Positions 63,001-64,000 of a stretch of DNA of 64,000 bases are shown here, piece by piece. The DNA is from Ypsolopha sequella (taxonomy: Eukaryota; Arthropoda; Insecta; Lepidoptera; Ypsolophidae): assembly GCA_934047225.1 (NCBI GenBank), contig OW203990.1, forward strand, positions 26,949,045 through 27,013,044, in the 5' to 3' direction. Each line of letters starts with the position of its first letter. Position 1 is the stretch's first letter. A program made the translations under genes and the position numbers. Under the pieces are notes generated by a model. That model did not search any database, was not told the DNA's origin, and saw nothing but the letters and a program-made list of their open reading frames with translations.

Positions 63001-63652
63001 TACAGCAGAGACAAAGATTAAATGAATTGGCATAGGTTCTTTTTCCAAAAATTTATTTGAACCCGTTGGGAAAATATCATCTTTATTAGGTAATTAATCA
63101 TTAACAATGAATTACGATAGTAATTCACATCCGTCACTATTCATAGTTCAAGCTTATTTAAGCAGGTTATATTTTTTGTATCCATGTTTCAAGTGAAAGC
63201 GGTGGTGTGCAGTATTTCAAATAAGTGGCTTGACTTGTATTGTTTTTCCAATGGCCTACATTTATTTTCTTGTCATATTTCGTGACTAAACCATTATTTC
63301 CAAAATCTTCTTGTAAACGTCGATAGAGGACAGTAATCATAAGCCATATATTTCGATACTATTGGCCAAGTGTTGTTTTTCCTCGAAACCCTTTAATTAT
63401 GAAGACGATGATCAGTGTATTTCCTTTCCCCAGGGCATCCGTGTCCTCCCAGAGATCTGGGCCCCCGATGCCGATGAGCCCGACACGGATAACTCCCGCG
63501 TCGGCTACGAGATCCTCTCACTGACTGCAGTGGATCGTGACCTCACCCCGCCGGAACTCTTCATCATGATCAACATCGACAACGTCACCGGAGAGCTGGA
63601 GACCAATATGCCGCTGAGAGGCTATTGGGGGACTTACGACATATTTATACGA
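23957..63652 (+). CDS. BtR: Bt-receptor-type midgut cadherin, 21 exons, 3' incomplete
   Basis: Spliced coding sequence of 21 exons. All 20 introns are GT-AG, phases join throughout, and the exons sum to 3294 nt (1098 codons) without a stop. Residues 1-23 form a signal peptide with a hydrophobic core (VVLLLFILTTSLVF). Cadherin repeats end in calcium-linker motifs: IDDNDP (173-178), NVESRPP (286-292), DDVNDQIPEP (393-402), NWNDEQP (513-519), NDINNTPP (618-625), DMNDNPP (754-760), DTNNKRP (878-884) and DVNDNAP (1001-1007). That gives repeats 1-8 plus most of repeat 9. Known family: lepidopteran 12-repeat midgut cadherins (BtR1, BtR175) of about 1700 residues, apical brush-border adhesion proteins that also bind Bacillus thuringiensis Cry1A. 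The exon order and residues match that family. The membrane-proximal region, membrane helix and tail lie beyond the right edge. Intron sizes run from 161 bp (intron 16) to 9.7 kb (intron 7, which hosts another gene). An overlapping uORF precedes the start. Confidence 0.95.
24315..24587. mobile_element. foldback MITE in cadherin intron 1
   Basis: ataaggttaaataatattag at both ends, inverted. Arms of about 110 bp including tagtctatatgaacaactg. Confidence 0.8.
24600..26450. other. rest of cadherin intron 1: repeats only
   Basis: Holds a LINE-like AT-rich tail (about 24890-25220), a tRNA-derived SINE head at 25375-25460 (box B ggttcaaatccc) and the hammerhead-like variants at 25.5-25.8 kb. No extra exon seen. 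Confidence 0.45.
25525..25564 (-). other. hammerhead-like motif, variant
   Basis: Stem I CGA/TCG, core CTGTGCC, stem II GGCCC/GGGCC, GAAA, ATATAT, with T at the cleavage position. A half-motif (GGGCC, GAAA, ATATAT only) follows at 25779-25799. Confidence 0.4.
26503..26634. mobile_element. MITE before cadherin exon 2
   Basis: gagattgtaa...ccgatagtttata mirrored at 26605-26634. About 80 bp before the exon. Confidence 0.65.
26717..26794 (+). CDS. BtR: cadherin exon 2
   Basis: 78 nt, phase 1 in and phase 1 out. Acceptor ttttcag, donor gtaatt. Encodes residues 24-49, the mature N terminus, including LCGYFTAIPKEPRPDD. This matches the CGYMTAIPR-type start of moth cadherins. Confidence 0.92.
27103..27190. 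repeat. 18-bp tandem repeat upstream of cadherin exon 3
   Basis: About five copies of gacgatgacgttgattat, ending about 20 bp before the exon 3 acceptor, in the position where branch point and pyrimidine tract are expected. Confidence 0.9.
27209..27364 (+). CDS. BtR: cadherin exon 3
   Basis: 156 nt, phase 1 to phase 1. Encodes residues 50-101 (proline-rich RPLLPPPERHDVC, then the start of cadherin repeat 1). The acceptor ctgcag lacks a good pyrimidine tract because an 18-bp tandem repeat ends about 20 bp upstream. Donor gttagt. Confidence 0.92.
27585..27800 (+). mobile_element. LINE 3' fragment
   Basis: Shares gtacccggaatagaaaagc-like and tggaaatctgtagtctctga blocks with 47060-47215 and with 58300-58860 (minus), where the frame reads WFGHVERMN and ARPGRPRRTY. 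Confidence 0.6.
27806..28076. mobile_element. foldback MITE in cadherin intron 3
   Basis: Arms of about 110 bp including aaaactggtgatagtactcg, mirrored at the right. A diverged relative is at 29789-29945. Confidence 0.75.
28150..28278 (+). mobile_element. partial copy of the 7328-7722 family
   Basis: gggcgtaagagcaataaatt and the palindromic ctacgctcgtgttttaaat segment only. Confidence 0.55.
28280..29211. other. cadherin intron 3 remainder: nothing recognised
   Basis: AT-rich; contains no supported exon, RNA gene or clear repeat. Confidence 0.35.
29212..29326 (+). CDS. BtR: cadherin exon 4
   Basis: 115 nt, enters in phase 1 and leaves in phase 2. Residues 102-139, middle of repeat 1 (ends NDWYLVITE). 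Acceptor cattccag, donor gtactt. Confidence 0.93.
30429..30576 (+). CDS. BtR: cadherin exon 5
   Basis: 148 nt, phase 2 in, phase 0 out. Residues 140-189, closing repeat 1 with VVNIDDNDPVI. Acceptor gtcacag, donor gtaagt. A decayed partial copy of this exon lies immediately downstream at 30614-30745. Confidence 0.95.
30614..30745 (+). pseudogene. decayed tandem duplication of cadherin exon 5
   Basis: About 38 bp after exon 5, 30614-30703 repeats the exon's 3' half (GGCGCGCGTGCAGCTAGAG, then a GTTGTCAAC-like and gacaatgat block, ending GTGCCGGTAA), with small insertions and deletions that break the frame. A second partial copy follows at 30705-30745 (gacaatggtcctatcatcaa, then tgtgtttgatgct). 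Neither has an acceptor, so both are vestigial. Confidence 0.8.
30857..31435. repeat. 39-bp minisatellite with three-unit higher-order period
   Basis: About 14-15 copies of a 39-bp unit (core tagtccctgcgactggggc) in cadherin intron 5. Three unit types (gcgact..cagagaacc, gcgact..catagaagc, gcaact..aatagaacc) recur in order, giving a 117-bp higher-order repeat. Because 39 is 13 codons, it makes spurious ORFs on both strands. Confidence 0.95.
31541..31998. mobile_element. foldback element, intact copy
   Basis: gggtcgattctccgtatttg and gccaaaatacaacttttagc at the left, mirrored at the right. Partial relatives at 46885-47010 and 60260-60420. Confidence 0.7.
32215..32303 (+). CDS. BtR: cadherin exon 6
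   Basis: 89 nt, phase 0 in, phase 2 out. Residues 190-218 (ELGSVPRLTECVYEVTDADG and ISTRFMTF), the start of repeat 2. Acceptor gtgtgcag, donor gtactt. Confidence 0.95.
32310..33065 (-). mobile_element. LINE reverse-transcriptase C-terminal fragment
   Basis: Minus strand: RDLGVVFDPQLTFRQHVEKV, RALYAALMLSIVET and ALVWCPHE, a Jockey/CR1-like LINE. Lies in cadherin intron 6. Confidence 0.75.
33110..33560 (+). repeat. interspersed repeat (family at 14740 and 55010)
   Basis: ccgatgacattgtcacttga and aaaggacacatttctaaaca blocks. Downstream, 33560-34160 is AT-rich with nothing recognised. Confidence 0.6.
34216..34790. repeat. 31-bp minisatellite
   Basis: About 18 copies of a 31-bp unit (ggtatgggaggtcgagtaca plus ttttgtgtgtt) in cadherin intron 6, with few substitutions. 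The unit has no stop on either strand and is one more than a multiple of three, so every frame is open through the array. Confidence 0.95.
35080..35365 (+). mobile_element. full-length tRNA-derived SINE
   Basis: Head cgcccctgtggcagagtggt (box A), gggttcaatcccc (box B), then cggtctgcgtgctacgg, the cccatcacgtttgggacgtg palindrome, and tcatgtcgtgacat. 3'-body relatives on the minus strand: 46085-46250, 49540-49680, 56155-56330, 60115-60240, 62670-62850. Confidence 0.7.
35942..36092 (+). CDS. BtR: cadherin exon 7
   Basis: 151 nt, phase 2 in, phase 0 out. Residues 219-269 (VDSERGDDEVF to HIFSITAF), within repeat 2. Acceptor ttcactgcag, donor gtgagt. It is followed by the 9.7-kb intron that contains the nested gene. 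Confidence 0.95.
36405..36760 (+). mobile_element. LINE 3' end
   Basis: Reads SVSAIRLWYSVPLNIGQSSS followed by TFKTRVHQYYL, an altered C-terminal LINE motif. Preceded by a GT-rich and (GAATTC)n stretch. Lies in cadherin intron 7. Confidence 0.65.
37021..37440 (-). mobile_element. copy of the 7328-7722 family, inverse
   Basis: Carries the complete set of blocks in reverse orientation, 3' of the nested gene. Confidence 0.65.
37555..37645. repeat. 24-bp tandem repeat
   Basis: Four copies of about gcaaaatgttggggcaaaa plus ttagc, just downstream of the nested gene's poly(A) signal. Confidence 0.85.
37682..37687 (-). terminator. AATAAA polyadenylation signal of the nested gene
   Basis: AATAAA on the minus strand about 29 nt after the stop codon, giving a very short 3'UTR. 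This places transcript termination about 1.6 kb before cadherin exon 7 is reached on the opposite strand. Confidence 0.6.
37716..37871 (-). CDS. nested gene exon 4 with stop
   Basis: 51 codons plus TAA. Acceptor tatttcag. Begins GDYTATDIILDYEEF, continuing the CPVPK of exon 3, and ends FKQRGM. The frame has no alternative stop. Confidence 0.87.
   Translation of the reverse strand, partial: GDYTATDIILDYEEFPQNSIYGRFDAELYISSNGVNTSCNTFTFEFKQRGM
37716..42861 (-). CDS. nested gene: secreted six-cysteine DUF1091/ML-like protein, 4 exons
   Basis: A complete gene on the strand opposite the cadherin, entirely inside cadherin intron 7. Coding exons are 42861-42784, 41698-41543, 40063-39905 and 37871-37716. 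All junctions are GT-AG and phase 0, giving 182 residues. Residues 1-24 look like a signal peptide. The mature part has six cysteines (39, 84, 91, 102, 127, 170), a CPVPKGDY motif at 127-134 and one sequon at N167. A CPxPxGxY motif about 50 residues from the end, with a C-terminal Cys after an Asn-Gly turn, recalls insect DUF1091 and MD-2/GM2-activator-like (ML) secreted lipid-binding proteins. That family assignment is from memory of the pattern and is tentative. An AATAAA lies about 30 nt past the stop. The introns contain several MITEs. Function unknown; an extracellular lipid- or ligand-binding role is possible. Confidence 0.85.
37915..38559 (-). mobile_element. copy of the 17996-18477 element with nested MITE
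   Basis: Inverse copy in nested-gene intron 3, split at 37946-38082 by a palindromic MITE. The unsplit sequence at 18440 shows the empty site. Confidence 0.75.
37946..38082. mobile_element. palindromic MITE, copy A
   Basis: ggtgttactacaaaacggtg arms of about 60 bp each. Sister copy at 40326-40462. Confidence 0.85.
38844..39000. mobile_element. MITE in nested-gene intron 3
   Basis: ttcgtgacgagtataaaatg and gattttcttaccc mirrored at the right end. Confidence 0.6.
39905..40063 (-). CDS. nested gene exon 3
   Basis: 53 codons, phase 0 both ends. Acceptor aataccag, donor gtaaaa. Encodes four of the six cysteines and ends DPPDCPVPK. Confidence 0.87.
40326..40462. mobile_element. palindromic MITE, copy B
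   Basis: Same arms as copy A, with the short central loop in the opposite orientation. Lies in nested-gene intron 2. Confidence 0.85.
41543..41698 (-). CDS. nested gene exon 2
   Basis: 52 codons, phase 0 both ends. Acceptor tttgccag, donor gtatgt. Encodes GPGLYSIINSRECKDPEQY, then a Lys-rich stretch and LIDADITEDND. Confidence 0.85.
41827..41974. mobile_element. MITE in nested-gene intron 1
   Basis: accgcgtaattctcat ends, mirrored. Confidence 0.65.
42130..42330 (-). mobile_element. LINE 3' end, GNxAS family
   Basis: Minus strand encodes GNAISILGTLPRDGG before an AT-rich 3'UTR. Confidence 0.5.
42784..42861 (-). CDS. nested gene exon 1 (signal peptide)
   Basis: 26 codons from ATG at 42861; the donor gtaaga follows the last codon. 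Encodes MELTVRKLMIWCYLFSLGL and IDVTGFM, a typical signal peptide. A TTATAAG-like element lies about 20-27 nt upstream of the ATG. Confidence 0.82.
43321..43350 (+). other. decayed hammerhead-like hairpin
   Basis: GGCCC/GGGCC hairpin followed by GAAA, ATATAT and C. The upstream CTGA core is not recognisable. Confidence 0.3.
43661..43775. mobile_element. MITE next to the 57-bp satellite
   Basis: aaagtattgtgtgcaactg and cattgggacacacg mirrored at the right. Confidence 0.55.
43981..45490. repeat. 55/57-bp satellite array with two hairpins per unit
   Basis: About 27 copies of a unit (gtgcccaagagctacgaaga continuing to tcgtagctta) in cadherin intron 7, starting about 1.1 kb before the nested gene's 5' end and ending about 320 bp before cadherin exon 8. 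Units are 57 bp or 55 bp (loss of gc before tacatcg). Each holds GCTACG-aaga-CGTAGC and GCTAC-atc-GTAGC stem-loops. Confidence 0.95.
45815..46013 (+). CDS. BtR: cadherin exon 8
   Basis: 199 nt, phase 0 in, phase 1 out. Starts DSLPNTHTV, which continues ITAF of exon 7 as in other moth cadherins, so no exon is missing across intron 7. Contains the repeat 2/3 boundary NVESRPPRW (286-294). Acceptor gttccag, donor gtgaga. Confidence 0.95.
46220..46500 (+). mobile_element. LINE 3' end with (TTTGAA)n tail
   Basis: aataaactatttgaatttga tail. Copy of 13270-13530 in the opposite orientation. Confidence 0.55.
47267..47307 (-). other. hammerhead-like motif, closest to canonical core
   Basis: Stem I TCGA/TCGA, core CTGACGA plus one extra C, stem II GACCA/TGGTC with loop CAAGT, GAAA, ATATAT, A at the cleavage position. 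Stem II differs on both sides from the other copies yet still pairs. Confidence 0.5.
47814..48103 (+). CDS. BtR: cadherin exon 9
   Basis: 290 nt, the longest exon here, phase 1 in, phase 0 out. Residues 336-432: PIDRDTLQQE, the repeat 3/4 linker VDDVNDQIPEP, then EETPLTLNF and FYDRDL. Acceptor ttccactag, donor gtaaga. Confidence 0.96.
48570..48723. mobile_element. MITE in cadherin intron 9
   Basis: agattctgaagactttaaat mirrored at 48723. Confidence 0.65.
49242..49415 (+). CDS. BtR: cadherin exon 10
   Basis: 174 nt, phase 0 both ends. Residues 433-490 of repeat 4 (GEHAQYSVHLE, GYQRQTFTMGTTNHSMLDYE). Acceptor gtttgaag is weak but its phase and the protein context fix it. Donor gtacgg. Confidence 0.94.
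50050..50700. other. cadherin intron 10 remainder: nothing recognised
   Basis: Very AT-rich (50050-50560); no repeat family or coding signal identified. Confidence 0.35.
50712..50908 (+). CDS. BtR: cadherin exon 11
   Basis: 197 nt, phase 0 in, phase 2 out. Residues 491-555: VVATDLHTPSHVG, linker INWNDEQPIF closing repeat 4, then SFDETVAAGYF and ATDRDIDD of repeat 5. Acceptor cctcgcag, donor gtgagt. Confidence 0.96.
51570..51726. repeat. 78-bp direct tandem duplication before cadherin exon 12
   Basis: Two virtually identical 78-bp copies (from acgtcaacgctgatatac to cacttaattcgttttac). The second ends 18 nt before exon 12. Confidence 0.95.
51745..51862 (+). CDS. BtR: cadherin exon 12
   Basis: 118 nt, phase 2 in, phase 0 out. 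Residues 556-595 (HSLMGNAVDYL, DDAFDYHRQSQLFVQ). The acceptor ctttttttag lies only 18 nt after the end of a 78-bp tandem duplication. Donor gtaacc. Confidence 0.95.
52739..52840 (+). CDS. BtR: cadherin exon 13
   Basis: 102 nt, phase 0 both ends. Residues 596-629, closing repeat 5 with LNDINNTPPTLRL. Acceptor gccgttag, donor gtaaga. Confidence 0.95.
52986..53596. mobile_element. 610-bp inverted-repeat element in cadherin intron 13
   Basis: agtgcgcgccaatcttttag plus tcgcctct, mirrored at 53569-53596. The interior has an A-rich caacaaaac stretch. No transposase. Confidence 0.7.
54190..54359 (+). CDS. BtR: cadherin exon 14
   Basis: 170 nt, phase 0 in, phase 2 out. Residues 630-685 of repeat 6 (PRGSPLVEENVPQGF, ATDPDT, ATKQGRETPAEEF). 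Acceptor gtgctacag, donor gtatgc. Confidence 0.95.
54498..55622 (+). repeat. GGTTCCG/GGAACCC repeat interrupted by another family
   Basis: ggttccgtagtacctaaaag at the left and gatacggaaccctatttacg at the right. 55010-55470 is a copy of the 14740/33110 family inserted within it. Confidence 0.65.
55900..56078 (+). CDS. BtR: cadherin exon 15
   Basis: 179 nt, phase 2 in, phase 1 out. Residues 686-745 (CVEIQTFYPNINSQG, REIRDNVTIDFEEFE, VRVRDLNTV). Contains sequon NVT. Acceptor cctttgcag, donor gttagt. Confidence 0.95.
56434..56608 (+). CDS. BtR: cadherin exon 16
   Basis: 175 nt, phase 1 in, phase 2 out. Residues 746-803: linker VDMNDNPPVW closing repeat 6, then FRVREV and ATDIDGPLYNQVRYT of repeat 7. 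Acceptor ttgttccag, donor gtaagt. Confidence 0.96.
56770..56971 (+). CDS. BtR: cadherin exon 17
   Basis: 202 nt, phase 2 in, phase 0 out. Residues 804-871 of repeat 7 (IDFYTGQITV, GAIDADEPP, ASDRCYAD, DCPPDPTY). Acceptor ctttttggcag, donor gtatgt. The intron before it is the smallest in the gene, 161 bp. Confidence 0.96.
57672..57813 (+). CDS. BtR: cadherin exon 18 (Cry-toxin-binding-region-1 equivalent)
   Basis: 142 nt, phase 0 in, phase 1 out. Residues 872-918. The segment HIIDTNNK at 875-882 corresponds to the HITDTNNK epitope reported as a Cry1A-binding region in Manduca BtR1; here the third position is Ile instead of Thr. It closes repeat 7, then NTTVYIYENATSGDD begins repeat 8. Acceptor gttctcag, donor gtaatc. 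Confidence 0.95.
57851..58025. mobile_element. MITE in cadherin intron 18
   Basis: taatgcccgttttcacta ends, mirrored, with TA at both edges. Confidence 0.75.
58300..58860 (-). mobile_element. LINE fragment in cadherin intron 18
   Basis: Minus strand carries LWFGHVERMN and TARPGRPRRTY, the end of an RTE-like polymerase, ending about 45 bp before exon 19. Confidence 0.65.
58905..59096 (+). CDS. BtR: cadherin exon 19
   Basis: 192 nt, phase 1 in, phase 1 out (2 + 63 codons + 1). Residues 919-982 of repeat 8 (IYHTVAYQINYIVNSRLRDF, DVLDRDGPEPEHRIF, LIDNFYSEE). Acceptor tatttcag, donor gttagg. Confidence 0.95.
59115..59229. mobile_element. MITE just after cadherin exon 19
   Basis: attctggc...tgcgaaaaaattt mirrored at 59229. 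Begins only 18 bp after the exon 19 donor. Confidence 0.6.
59238..59404. mobile_element. MITE adjacent to the previous one
   Basis: ctggggccttactgtctcac mirrored at 59404. Confidence 0.65.
59520..59905 (+). mobile_element. copy of the 7328-7722 family
   Basis: Same blocks and orientation as the first copy; the palindromic tail is shortened. Confidence 0.6.
61024..61151 (+). CDS. BtR: cadherin exon 20
   Basis: 128 nt, phase 1 in, phase 0 out. Residues 983-1025: GNRNQMEEDLEIYVILL, linker DVNDNAPELPPP closing repeat 8, then WVVSENVQE. Acceptor gtttccag, donor gtcagt. Confidence 0.96.
61312..61950 (+). mobile_element. LINE fragment, 3' end of the polymerase ORF
   Basis: 5'-truncated. An open frame to 61838 encodes the terminal domain of a non-LTR retrotransposon protein, including NKPDIVLMDRAQSRVFLVDI, a DxxxP-type motif and MWGVASTEIIPVV. 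The KPD..VDI pattern recalls an endonuclease-like C-terminal domain. (AAT)n flanks both sides. Not a host gene. Confidence 0.7.
61773..62136. repeat. 182-bp tandem duplication of a LINE 3' end
   Basis: 61773-61954 and 61955-62136 are near-identical. Each contains the last codons and 3'UTR of the LINE at 61312-61950 plus the start of a second LINE tail. Confidence 0.93.
62117..62350 (-). mobile_element. LINE 3' tail, minus strand
   Basis: Reads on the minus strand as a 3'UTR ending ...gtgcaataaagtgttta followed by (ATT)n, a common insect LINE terminus. Inserted at the end of the previous LINE. Confidence 0.45.
62350..63433. other. cadherin intron 20 remainder
   Basis: Apart from a decayed SINE body at 62670-62850 (minus), nothing recognisable. 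No extra exon seen. Confidence 0.35.
63434..63652 (+). CDS. BtR: cadherin exon 21, last in the window
   Basis: 219 nt, phase 0 both ends. Residues 1026-1098 of repeat 9 (GIRVLPEIWAPDADEPDTDN, VGYEIL, NVTGELE, GYWGTYDIFIR). Acceptor tttccccag, donor gtaagt. Moth orthologues continue AFDHG..., so the next exon lies beyond 64000. Confidence 0.95.
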
Positions 63653-64000
63653 GTAAGTAACTGAAATAACCAAAAACAAACGACAAAAACTGAAGTCACG
63701 TCATACAAATTCACTTATGACTAACTTACTTATGCCCACTCTTTCTTTTTTTATTGACAAATGGTCTTACGTTTGGTTACTAAGGCACAAGACATATAAA
63801 AAAGACATGGGACGAGGACGGGGCAAAGACGAGCGCCCCTTTTGATGTATTCATCCAAAATGTATAGAAGCGTCGCGACGCAAAACAAAGAGAGAAGACG
63901 AGGTGGAGACAAGACGCAAGCAAGACGCTTCGTCGTCTGTGCCCTTTGCAAAACATACAAATGAGACGGGGTGTGGATTCTAGGCATTTCAGAGTCTCGC

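Overview
This is an AT-rich, intron-rich, repeat-crowded insect nuclear genome window, almost certainly from a moth or butterfly (Lepidoptera). The host genes are spliced, with GC-richer exons set in AT-rich introns. The best-resolved gene is a midgut-type cadherin of the lepidopteran Bt-toxin-receptor class. The interspersed repeats (LINE 3' ends, tRNA-derived SINEs, many short inverted-repeat elements) fit a lepidopteran background. The species cannot be named from the sequence alone. 

Layout. (1) Positions 393-9617, minus strand: the 5' part of a perilipin / lipid storage droplet protein gene, running off the left edge. One coding exon (393-514) carries the conserved perilipin N-terminal motif. 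A proposed first exon (9596-9617) has an initiator-like promoter, and a possible phase-symmetric cassette exon lies at 2721-2876. (2) Positions 9.7-23.9 kb: no host gene recognised; the stretch is filled with LINE fragments, SINEs, foldback elements and a deleted mariner-like element. (3) Positions 23957-63652, plus strand: 21 coding exons of the cadherin. All 20 introns are GT-AG and all phases join, giving 1098 codons: a signal peptide, cadherin repeats 1-8 and most of repeat 9. The remaining repeats, membrane segment and cytoplasmic tail lie beyond the right edge. (4) Positions 37716-42861, minus strand: a complete four-exon gene nested in the 9.7-kb cadherin intron 7. It encodes a 182-residue secreted six-cysteine protein resembling the DUF1091 / ML lipid-recognition group. 

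The cadherin introns hold three large minisatellites (39-bp at 30.9 kb, 31-bp at 34.2 kb, 55/57-bp at 44 kb), a decayed duplication of exon 5, and numerous transposable-element copies. 

The most unusual signal is a dispersed motif with the layout of a type-I hammerhead ribozyme. It has a short stem I, a CTGA-type core, a GC-rich stem II, GAAA and a minimal ATATAT stem III. Stems I and II change on both sides together between copies. The core carries one extra base compared with the canonical hammerhead. The motif appears at 8.4, 14.9, 17.2, 17.4, 21.9, 22.0, 25.5 and 47.3 kb, with two decayed copies, and two pairs sit head-to-head inside long palindromes. It is best read as the trace of a Penelope-like or retrozyme-like element family.
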